Part shown: piece by piece, positions 16,993-24,806 of the stretch
Position numbering within the stretch: the first letter of the stretch is position 1
Layout: each line of letters starts with the position of its first letter
Assembly: GCA_025517485.1 (NCBI GenBank)
Contig: JAOPKB010000019.1
Span: forward strand, 1 to 64,000
DNA from: Natronoglomus mannanivorans
Lineage (GTDB): Archaea; Halobacteriota; Halobacteria; Halobacteriales; Natrialbaceae
Length of the DNA: 64,000 bases
Direction of reading: 5' to 3'
Notes under the pieces: model-generated
What the model was told of the DNA's origin: nothing
What the model saw: the letters and a program-made list of their open reading frames with translations, nothing else
The model's database searches: none
Position numbers and translations under genes: made by a program

Positions 16993-18318
16993 TCACGAAT
17001 ATGAACGGTCGTTACTAATCTGATGAAAATCAATATTGGAGAATCGAGTCGTGTCTTTAAGGATTTCAACGGCGATCTCGGTATCGACCTGTAACTGATA
17101 CTCCCATGCTGGTCCACCGATTGATCCCGCAGCTACTTTTTCACCGTCTGCGATACCCTGCATATCAAGTTCACGGAGATGATCCTTGAAGCGTCGCTGA
17201 CCGAGTTTATCGGCATCAACTTTTGAGGCAATACTCTTGTATACTCCGTAGATGGGTTTAGCACGGACGGGTGCATCTCCAGAGAGTTCCAGTGCAGTAA
17301 GGGCTGCAAGCGCTAAGTGGGCCTGCGTAGTCATCTTGCGCATTGCTTCAATGACGGCCTCTCGTTCGACAAGAGTTTGAGCTTCGCGAGCGTGATCTGC
17401 GTTAACGTGTACCTCATTATTTTTATCAGCTAGCTCACCGGCCTTTCGGAGATATTTGATAGCCTGTCGAGCATCCCCCGTGTCCTGCGCTGAAAGTGCA
17501 GAGATCAGTGGGATCACTTCATCAGAAAGAACCTCGCTTTGGAACAAAAACCCTTTATCAGAGTTATCGACATCAACGATATCCCCATTCTGGTCCGTAT
17601 CAGTGCTTACCTTGTCAGAGGGAATGAGTTCAGTATCACGGAACGCTTTGGCTGCTCTCCGTCGCAGGATCTGTTGAAGTTGTGTCGCATCATACGGAGA
17701 AAATAGAACAGAATCATCGTAGAGTGAACTTTTCACTTTTGGGCTAAGGTTATCACGCCACTGAAGGTCATTACTGATACCGATTATACTGGGAAAAACG
17801 TGATCATCGACGTAACCCTGTGCTCGAGCCCGAGGGAGGCTATAAAGAATTCGGTCATCGTCACCAAGTGTGTCGATCTCGTCAAGAACGATGATAATAG
17901 TTCCACCAATGTCGTTCATCGCCTCAAACATCATGTCCATGACGACGTCGGTTGCATACCCTGTTGGTCGACTACGACCAGTGAGTTCTTGATAGATCCG
18001 AGAAGCGGCTTTATAAGATGTCGAAAGGTCATGAGACTCGCAAGAGACATAACAGGTGGTGAGATTCAGGTGATTCGACTCGTGTTCAGCATGGTGCTGG
18101 AGTTCAGATAATTTTGCTTTAGCAGCAGCAGTCTTCCCCTGTCCTGCCTTGCCATGAAGAAACACGTTATTCGCACCTACTCCTCGAGCTGCTGGAGCCA
18201 ATGACATATGAAGATCGTCCATTTCATCCACTCTTTCTGGGAGATCATCGGGATGATGTTCTTCACGGAGTACCTCCTCTCGTTTAAAGATTGGTGAGGT
18301 TTCTGAAAACTGAGTCAT
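16993..18318 (-). CDS. orc1: Orc1/Cdc6 replication initiator
   Basis: The 441-residue AAA+ protein binds origin recognition boxes and recruits the replicative helicase. Walker A is HGKAGQGKT at about 55-63, Walker B is IIIVLDEIDTLGDDD at about 140-154, and the LSAQDTGDARQAIKYLRKAG stretch near 275-295 is the sensor-2 region. The C-terminal 110 residues form the winged-helix DNA-binding domain (TTQAHLALAALTALE onward). It lacks the long N-terminal extension of some chromosomal paralogs. ORB-like repeats flank it on both sides, which is strong evidence that it serves this origin. GC content is lower than in the sugar genes, as expected for a plasmid-type replicon. Confidence 0.92.
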   Translation of the reverse strand: MTQFSETSPIFKREEVLREEHHPDDLPERVDEMDDLHMSLAPAARGVGANNVFLHGKAGQGKTAAAKAKLSELQHHAEHESNHLNLTTCYVSCESHDLSTSYKAASRIYQELTGRSRPTGYATDVVMDMMFEAMNDIGGTIIIVLDEIDTLGDDDRILYSLPRARAQGYVDDHVFPSIIGISNDLQWRDNLSPKVKSSLYDDSVLFSPYDATQLQQILRRRAAKAFRDTELIPSDKVSTDTDQNGDIVDVDNSDKGFLFQSEVLSDEVIPLISALSAQDTGDARQAIKYLRKAGELADKNNEVHVNADHAREAQTLVEREAVIEAMRKMTTQAHLALAALTALELSGDAPVRAKPIYGVYKSIASKVDADKLGQRRFKDHLRELDMQGIADGEKVAAGSIGGPAWEYQLQVDTEIAVEILKDTTRFSNIDFHQISNDRSYS

Positions 18319-19483
18319 ACTGGTGTTCTCTGGTCAAGAGGTAATAAAACCCCCTCTTCAGGAATGTCTCGAATGTCCCTAATAGTAGTGGAGGGGGAAC
18401 GAGAAGTACCACACCCCCACCACCGTTTCATCAATTCTCCGCAGGAGGAATAGGTAGGGGTGAGATTTGGAAGATAACGTGTATCGGCCGAAATCACTCG
18501 ATAGAAGGATTATTAGAACGGTTCTAACCTGGGACAGTTGAAATAGACTCTATTATATATTATAACGTTTTCCTCTAGTAGTAGTAAGGGTAGCAGTAGA
18601 AGTCTTCTACAGCAAATATACCATCCTAATCTAGTCTTCACTCCGAACCTTTATAACCTATTTCGAATATCTCGCTGCAGACCCTGATTTTGGACTCTTC
18701 TCTCTCAGTGTAGAATTCATGAAACGGTGGTGTGGGGGTAGTTCTTTCTGCTACGCTCTTGTGTAGTACATTGTTGATGTAGAGCTGTCTTGCGATTCTA
18801 CGCTAGTCGGGTAGAAACAGAATCTGGGAACAAAGCCACTCACAAGACTGGTTTTGACCTTACCTCTAGTGGTCGCGTCTGTATCAACAATCTCCTACGG
18901 AAGAGCGTTCTGCTATACGATATTCGATAGACGACAATTATCATCGGTATAGGTGTCTGATCACCAAGATGATCACTAATCATACTCTCTACCCTACACG
19001 GAACACTATGCAGTCGAAATTCTCGAAACGGTGGTGGGTGTCCATAGTAATCCTCAGAAGATTCTACTCTCAGTTCTCGTCGTCATTTCGGAAACAGTTG
19101 GAAAGAGCATATCTCTGCCAGTCAACCCTGTGAAAACTTCCATATTCTACTATAGATCCTTCCAAGAGCAATTCAGCAAGAGTCTCATCGAAATTCATGA
19201 AACGATGGTGGGTCTGTATAACTATGTTTCAGTTGACACTAATTCGTGAAATGGTGGTGGGTGTGTAGTACTCCCATCTATAGATGATGCATTAGAGAAT
19301 GAGTTGGCAACCTCAATCACGTTCGTGGAGTGGCAGAGAAAGACCATTCCTCCTCACGAATATTTCTTTCAAACCCGCTCTAATCCTGTCCGTGTATTCC
19401 AAAGTCCGTTTGAATTATTTTGATAGAAGAACCACCTAGTACTCGCAAAACTGCTTGTCGACGTCGTTTTAACATCTATGAGA
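18319..19483. other. Probable replication origin, gene-free
   Basis: About 1.16 kb upstream of orc1 has no gene. It is AT-rich, most strongly at 18530-18660 where ATTATATATTATAACG occurs, a good candidate for the duplex-unwinding element. Five ORB-like repeats lie in it: one inverted and four in direct orientation. Together with the three repeats on the other side of orc1 this has the layout of an archaeal origin. Confidence 0.8.
18411..19264. repeat. Right ORB-like origin repeats (five copies)
   Basis: The inverted copy lies at about 18413-18434 (CCACCACCGTTTCA). Direct copies are at 18715-18739, 19019-19041, 19193-19214 and 19242-19264. The core GAAACGGTGGTG is exact in three of the five and has one change in the last two. 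The G-string is longest at 18715 (GTGTGGGGGT) and in the inverted copy, the two closest to the AT-rich segment. The opposing orientation of these two across the AT-rich DNA is the usual arrangement around an unwinding element. Confidence 0.8.
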
Positions 19484-19525
19484 GTCACCCCACGAATTGA
19501 TACTGTTTCACGACGTGGGGTAACT

Positions 19526-19890
19526 GTGGCGAGTAACACTCTTTTAAAACCCCTGAACCAGAGTTGCCGACGTATCTCCAGTAGCCTCTCAAGAGGCAAT
19601 CGCCAGACCGACTCGAGATAATCGCGGACTATGCTATCGAACTGGCGACCAGGAAGCGAACAAAACGTGACCGTGGACTCGAACAAAAGCGAATTGAAGA
19701 AGCCGTCGACAATGAGGAACTCGAGAATCTCGAAGAACGTGGGATTGCAACTGATCCCGAGGAGTATGAAGACGTCCCGACCAGCGGAGCCTATGTCACG
19801 GTCAAGAAAACAAAGCCGCGGGTTTCCGCTACTATTACTGGCAATGGCGGAATGGGAGCTCTTGGGAAAATGAGTACATCACACCAGTGA
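19526..19890 (+). pseudogene. Decayed copy of the DUF6788-like gene
   Basis: The DNA aligns along its whole length with 16335-16736, including the inverted repeat before the start. It begins with GTG in place of ATG, loses frame within the first 15 codons, and reaches a TAA at about 19618-19620. Later segments keep the original frame only in pieces (SLEEREIATDPE-like and GAY-TIK-like parts). The aromatic motif is cut by another shift. The copy has the same orientation as the intact gene, so origin and orc1 sit between two direct repeats about 3.2 kb apart. Confidence 0.85.
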
Positions 19891-19985
19891 AAATAGTTTT
19901 TGAGAGACACACCTCATTCCAACTGTACTTCCTCCAATTTACAACTCGAAAACGGAGGGTGTAGACCGCTAGAGAAAGGATTCAG

Positions 19986-20234
19986 TCATCGGTTTTGATC
20001 AATCCACTGGCACCAGGCATTAAAGTCGTTTGCACCGCTTTGATCAGCAATATTGCGAAGCGTTCCAGTCCTAATCCGGTCGTGCATGGGGACTGAGACG
20101 ACCCGGATATCGTCAGCATTGCTCGGATGTTCATATCGGAGTTTCACATGACTCCCCTCTCGATCGACAACTCGAAAACGGTTTTTCGTCAGCGCTTTAA
20201 CCACGTCAAGTCCAGAAAAGTCGCGCTTCGCCAT
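19986..20234 (-). CDS. hicA: HicA-type mRNA interferase toxin
   Basis: The 82-residue protein has the HicA/YcfA double-stranded-RNA-binding-like fold. It begins with FSGLDVVKALTKNRF, then VVDREGSHVKLRY with the catalytic His at residue 29, and ends with a VPMHDRIRTGTLRNIADQSG helix. HicA toxins cleave mRNA independently of ribosomes when free. It is encoded 7 bp after hicB and is certainly co-transcribed. The order antitoxin first, toxin second is the reverse of the classical E. coli hicAB pair. It probably stabilises the mobile module. Confidence 0.9.
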   Translation of the reverse strand: MAKRDFSGLDVVKALTKNRFRVVDREGSHVKLRYEHPSNADDIRVVSVPMHDRIRTGTLRNIADQSGANDFNAWCQWIDQNR

Positions 20235-20241
20235 TCAAAAA

Positions 20242-20541
20242 TCACTGCATAAAGTCAGGCAGTCCGTCGTTCGCTCCTCGAGAAGCCTTGATCTCGTCAG
20301 GATCAAGACCAAGATCTTTGAGTACTTCTTGCTCTTCTTCCCACGTGTCGATCGATTCACTGGTCTCATCCTTGTGGAGCGAAACAGCCTCGTCAAGCAT
20401 CTCGAGAGCCTCAATTCGTGTCTTGCCTTGGCTGGCAACACCAGTTTCCTCGTCTTTTGCGACCCACCACTCGTCTTCTTTGGTAAGTGTGATCGTGGTT
20501 TCAGGCTCAGAGACTCCGTTTGAACCAGTGTCTGTACTCAT
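20242..20541 (-). CDS. hicB: HicB-type antitoxin
   Basis: The 99-residue product has the partial RNase H-like fold of HicB: TITLTKEDEWWVAKDEETGVASQGKTRIEALEMLDEAV at about 16-53. A Glu/Asp-rich C-terminal tail follows in place of the helix-turn-helix or ribbon-helix-helix domain of longer HicB proteins, so it probably does not bind DNA strongly by itself. It neutralises the HicA encoded 7 bp downstream. The ATG at 20541 is the first in frame. Confidence 0.88.
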   Translation of the reverse strand: MSTDTGSNGVSEPETTITLTKEDEWWVAKDEETGVASQGKTRIEALEMLDEAVSLHKDETSESIDTWEEEQEVLKDLGLDPDEIKASRGANDGLPDFMQ

Positions 20542-20592
20542 TATGTCGTACTATGTCCGGTGGGTGAATAAGTGTTCGGCTGTGGTCGCCTA

Positions 20593-21100
20593 GTCGTCTT
20601 CAGATAAGTTGGTTCCATGCATCTTCGAATGATTTGAACCATTGACCGCCGTTTCTGCTCGAGCATTGCTAAAACAGTTTGAAAACAAAGATATACATCG
20701 TTTTATCTCTTGAATGACACGTTTGACATTGTTCCGATTTCCGTGACGTTCGTATCTGAAACCGAGGCTGTGTCTTTGGCAAGCGTAGTTCAGTAAGTGT
20801 CGCCATCAACGAGAAATACCGCCTCGTCGACGTTGTGTTTCTCACAGAGTTCCTGAAAGACCGTACTTGCAATAACCTTGTTTCTGGTCGCTTCAAGCGT
20901 TGTATGGAGTAGACCGTTCGACTCGAGATCGATAGCGGCATACAGCCAATACTGTTCGTCGTTGAGTCGGATCACAGTCTCGTCGACTGCAACGTGATCC
21001 GGACTGCGTCTAGCCTCCGGCTGTAGATCGGCTTTATTGACCCAGTTGTGAGCAGTCGGCTGCGTCCACTCTAAATCGAATATCTCGACTATCTAAATAA
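20593..21100 (-). pseudogene. Broken IS6-type transposase
   Basis: Scattered pieces in different frames match the IS6-family DDE transposase of haloarchaea. From the 5' end they read TAHNWVNKADLQPEARRSPD, DETVIRLNDEQYWLYAAIDLES, VFLVDGDTY followed by a stop, then RYERHGNRN-like and SNCFSNARAE-like segments. DET and VDG hold the first two catalytic Asp positions, and the RYERHGNRN-like piece leads toward the Glu. The N-terminal helix-turn-helix part is missing. Stops and frameshifts make it inactive. No terminal inverted repeats were found. It separates the mobile module from the SMC-related gene. Confidence 0.85.
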
Positions 21101-21335
21101 TATATAAAATTGATCTCTTGGCGATATGGAGTTGAATATCGAGTTTCGTCAACAGTCGCAATGTTGCTTCTCGCTTCACAAAATCCAAGTCAACCCGATT
21201 GATACTATGACCAAGGCATGCATTTCGGGCATCGATATTCAGAAAGTGCTACGTTTCACTCCTTCAACCGTATCTGAACACAGCTACAATTCTCGTGAAA
21301 CAATATTTATACCTGGATTGCTACCTCTACAGTAT

Positions 21336-23288
21336 ATGTCTAAATCCAAACTAGCCGGGGCTACTGTTGATATCTCTGCCGAAAATATTGGCGGTATCAA
21401 CGACACCGACGTCTCGTTAAACCCTGGTGTGAACGTGCTGACCGGGCGCAACGCCACCAACCGCACCTCGTTCCTTCAGGCGATCATGGCCGCCCTCGGC
21501 AGCGACGCCCCCTCGTTGAAAGGCGACGCCGATGAGGGTCATGTCGAACTCACCCTCGACGACGACCACTACACCCGCTACCTCGAGCGGCGCAATGGCC
21601 AGATCATCTACGACGGCGACCCCTACCTCGACGATCCCGAACTCGCCGATCTGTTCGCGTTCCTCCTCGAATCGAACGAGGCTCGACGGGCTGTCAGCCG
21701 CGGCGACGACCTTCGCGAGCTCATCATGCGCCCCATCGACACCGACCAGATCCAACAGGAGATTCGCGCCCTCGAGGACGAAAAACGCGACTTAGATTCA
21801 CGCCTCGAGCAACTCGACCAACTCGAGGGCGAACTCCCCGACCTCGAGGAACGACGCGTCTCCATCGAAAGCGAGATCGAAGACGTCGAAGCCGAACTCG
21901 AGGAGGTCGAGGCCGAACTCGAAGACCTCGACGCCGACGTCGAGGAGAGTCGCACCCGCAAGGACGAACTCGAACAGACCTTCTCTGACCTCCGCAGCGC
22001 GCGCCGCGAACTCGAGTCCATCGAGTACGACCTCGAGACCGAACGTGAGAGCCGCGAAGAACTCGAGCGCGAGCGCGAGCGCATCAGCGAGGAACGCGAG
22101 GAGTTCGACGACGAGGAAACTGAGTCACCCACTCGCCTCGAAGGGCGCGTCCAGGAACTGCGCGAGCGCAAACGCTCGCTCGACACCACGTTGAACGAAC
22201 TCCAGAGCGTCATCCGCTTCAACGAGGAACGACTCGAGGAGGGCGGCTTAGACCTCGGGGATTCGTTCGGCTCTGAAACCGACGCTGACGGCGACGTCAC
22301 CAACCAACTGCTCGCGGACGAAAGCGAGATCATCTGCTGGACCTGCGGCTCCGAAGTCGAACGCGACCGCATCGAATCCACCCTCGAGCGGTTGCAGTCG
22401 CTCCACCAGGACAAACTCGGCGAACGCAACGACCTCCAGGAGCAGATCGACGAGCTCTCGACGCGTCAGAAGGAGATCCGCCAGCGCGAACAACAACGCG
22501 AGCGCCTCGAGAACCGCCTCGAGAGCATCGACGACGAAATCGACGCCCGCGAGGATCGCATCGCGGACCTCGAGGAGAAGTACGACGAGCAAGAAGCACG
22601 CGTCGAGGAACTCGAAGCTGAAGCCGAGTCCTTCGAGAGCACCGACTACAGCGAAGTCCTCGAAGCTCATCGCGACGCCAACGGCCTCGAGATCGAAATC
22701 GAACAACTCGAGGACGAACGCGAGGAGGTCGAAAACCGCATCGCGGAACTCGAGGGCACCGTCGACGAACGCGAGGAACTCGAGGCCCGCCGCGAGGAGA
22801 TCGGCGACGAACTGACCGACCTCCGGACCCGGGTCGACCGCATCGAAAAGAACGCCCTCGACGCGTTCAACGACCACATGGAGTCCATCCTGGCCATCCT
22901 CGAGTACGCGAACATCGAGCGGATCTGGATCGAGCGCCGGGAGCAGACGGTTCGAGAGGGCCGACGGAAGGTCGACCGCTCGGCGTTCGACCTCCACGTG
23001 GTGCGCTCGACCGACGAGGGAACGACCTACGAGGACACGATCGAGCACCTCTCGGAGAGCGAGCGCGAAGTGACTGGTCTGGTGTTCGCGCTCGCGGGCT
23101 ACCTGGTCCACGACGTCCACGACGTCGTGCCGTTCATGCTGCTGGACTCGCTGGAGGCGATCGACTCGAACCGGATCGCGGAACTGGTCGAGTACTTCGA
23201 GCAGTACGTCGACTGTCTGGTCGTCGCGCTCCTCCCCGAGGACGCCAGCGCGCTCGATGATGTGCACAACTACGTGATGACAATCTAA
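21336..23288 (+). CDS. Archaea-specific SMC-related protein
   Basis: From the ATG at 21336 the protein has 650 residues: an N-terminal ATPase lobe (1-130), a long coiled coil (about 140-540) of Glu/Arg heptads broken by a CWTC zinc-hook-like motif near residue 334, and a C-terminal lobe with a signature-type LSESEREV and VPFMLLDSLEAID. The P-loop reads GRNATNRTS, with Asn-Arg where Walker A normally has Gly-Lys, and the Walker B Glu is absent. I recall this as typical of the haloarchaeal family, but it leaves ATP hydrolysis doubtful. Such proteins are linked to chromosome organisation and cell shape. The upstream frame from 21126 has unlike composition and is not part of it. Confidence 0.85.
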   Translation: MSKSKLAGATVDISAENIGGINDTDVSLNPGVNVLTGRNATNRTSFLQAIMAALGSDAPSLKGDADEGHVELTLDDDHYTRYLERRNGQIIYDGDPYLDDPELADLFAFLLESNEARRAVSRGDDLRELIMRPIDTDQIQQEIRALEDEKRDLDSRLEQLDQLEGELPDLEERRVSIESEIEDVEAELEEVEAELEDLDADVEESRTRKDELEQTFSDLRSARRELESIEYDLETERESREELERERERISEEREEFDDEETESPTRLEGRVQELRERKRSLDTTLNELQSVIRFNEERLEEGGLDLGDSFGSETDADGDVTNQLLADESEIICWTCGSEVERDRIESTLERLQSLHQDKLGERNDLQEQIDELSTRQKEIRQREQQRERLENRLESIDDEIDAREDRIADLEEKYDEQEARVEELEAEAESFESTDYSEVLEAHRDANGLEIEIEQLEDEREEVENRIAELEGTVDEREELEARREEIGDELTDLRTRVDRIEKNALDAFNDHMESILAILEYANIERIWIERREQTVREGRRKVDRSAFDLHVVRSTDEGTTYEDTIEHLSESEREVTGLVFALAGYLVHDVHDVVPFMLLDSLEAIDSNRIAELVEYFEQYVDCLVVALLPEDASALDDVHNYVMTI

Positions 23289-23558
23289 GAGGGTGTCCGA
23301 CGATGACTTAACAGTGAATATTGCCGAGAACTGTTTATCCATTTTATTATCAACTCTGTCATAGTTGTGACCTCTTCGACAATATCAATAATAGCCCCGT
23401 CTGTCACTAGTAATGTCTATCCAGAATATTTCAGTTAACGAGAGAACATTCGATATCGCTGCCTTTAAAACATCTGGAACTATATATAATAAAATCAATT
23501 TAATATTTTTCCAGGGTTTTCAAGTCTCTGCAGATGGTCACGTATTTTCTTTATCTAA
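23289..23558. other. AT-rich spacer
   Basis: This spacer between two converging genes is markedly AT-rich from 23320 to 23560. No gene or clear hairpin terminator was seen. Confidence 0.5.
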
Positions 23559-24752
23559 TTACTTGGACTCTCCGGATGCATTACTTGCTGCCTCTAGCCC
23601 AGCATTGATATCTATATCCGCATCCTGTTCAATCAATGCGTTTCCGAGCGCACCCAGCAGGTAACTCACATTCTTCGGTCGGGCCGAGTGGCCCATACAC
23701 CCGATCCGCCAGACGTCTCCCGCGAGGTCGCCGAGTCCGCCGGCGATCTCGAGGTCGTACTCCTCGAGGAGGCGTTCGATGACCGCGTCGTCTTCGACGC
23801 CGTCGGGGACTCGCACCGCGTTCAGGCTCGGCAACCAGTACTCGTCGTCGGGGTTCATCTCGAGGCCCATCGCCTCGACACCGGTCTTCAGGGCGCCGGC
23901 GACCGCGCGGTGGCGATCCCAGCGCTCCTCGATCCCCTCCTCGGCGACCAGCCGCAGCGCCTCCCGGATCGCGTAGACGTTCGTGATCGGGGCGGTGTGG
24001 TGGTACGACCGATCCTCGCCCCAGTAGCCCTCGAGCAGCGAGAGGTCGAGGTACCACGAGCGGGGATCCTCCTCCCGAGAGAGCACCTTGTCCATCGCCC
24101 GGTCGTTGAGCGTGAGCGGGCTCGCGCCCGGTGGACAGGAAAGACACTTCTGTGGGCCGGCGTAGGCGGCGTCGATCCCCCACTCGTCGACGCGGAGTTC
24201 GATGCCGCCGAGCGACGTGACACAGTCCGCGACGACGAGCGCGTCGTGGTCGTGGGCGATCTCGGTCAGTTCAGACACGTTCGGCTGTACCACGCCCGTG
24301 CTGGTCTCCGCGTGGACGAAGCCGAAGACGTCCGGTTGGGTGTCGGCGATTGCTTCCTCGACGGCCGCGGGCTCGAGCGGTTCGCCCCACGGCGCGTCGA
24401 CGGTGACGACCTCGCCGCCGGCGCGTTCGGCCATGTTGGCCATCCGGCCGCCGAAGTAGCCGTTGGTCGGCACGAGCATCGTGTCGCCGGGTTCGACGAG
24501 GTTTCCGATGGCTGCCTCCATCGAGGCCGAGCCGGTTCCGGAGACCGGGATCGTCCACCGGTTGTCGGTTCGGAACGCGTAGCGCATCAGTTCCTGTACC
24601 TCGTCCATGATCTCAATGAAGGACGGATCGAGGTGGCCGACCAGCGGCGTGCTCATCGCCTTGAGAACGCGGGGGTGGACGTCGCTCGGTCCGGGACCCA
24701 TCAGGGTTCGGTCCGGAGGTCGTAGTTCGCCAACGTCTGGTGCATCGGACAT
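23559..24752 (-). CDS. Class V aminotransferase, alanine-glyoxylate type
   Basis: This 397-residue PLP enzyme belongs to the alanine-glyoxylate/serine-pyruvate aminotransferase group, which turns glyoxylate into glycine. The N-terminus has the LMGPGPSDVHPRVL signature; SGTGSASMEA at 71-80 binds the cofactor phosphate, D176 in VVADCVTS pairs with the pyridine nitrogen, and K202 in YAGPQKCLSCPPG forms the Schiff base. Length is normal. A TATA-like TTTTTATC about 27 nt before the ATG suggests a leaderless transcript. The adjacent oxidoreductase could supply glyoxylate from glycolate. Purine-catabolic (ureidoglycine-glyoxylate) activity is an alternative in this family. Confidence 0.87.
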   Translation of the reverse strand: MSDAPDVGELRPPDRTLMGPGPSDVHPRVLKAMSTPLVGHLDPSFIEIMDEVQELMRYAFRTDNRWTIPVSGTGSASMEAAIGNLVEPGDTMLVPTNGYFGGRMANMAERAGGEVVTVDAPWGEPLEPAAVEEAIADTQPDVFGFVHAETSTGVVQPNVSELTEIAHDHDALVVADCVTSLGGIELRVDEWGIDAAYAGPQKCLSCPPGASPLTLNDRAMDKVLSREEDPRSWYLDLSLLEGYWGEDRSYHHTAPITNVYAIREALRLVAEEGIEERWDRHRAVAGALKTGVEAMGLEMNPDDEYWLPSLNAVRVPDGVEDDAVIERLLEEYDLEIAGGLGDLAGDVWRIGCMGHSARPKNVSYLLGALGNALIEQDADIDINAGLEAASNASGESK

Positions 24753-24806
24753 ACGTCGGCATGGGGCTAGAGTGATAAAAAGTTACAGAATACTGGCGAC
24801 GGGTCG

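Noticed and set aside
19631..19873. An 80-codon frame inside the decayed gene copy
   Set aside because: It corresponds to a wrong-frame reading of the intact DUF6788-like gene, so it is not a gene.
21126..21335. A 70-codon N-terminal extension of the SMC-related protein
   Set aside because: The composition is unlike the rest, homologous proteins begin with the MSKSKLAG-type start as far as I recall, and the extension lies in IS-derived DNA.
22248..23342. A 364-codon open frame opposite the SMC-related gene
   Set aside because: It mirrors the Glu/Asp-rich coiled-coil codons and gives a Val/Leu/Arg/Asp-biased product with no family features.
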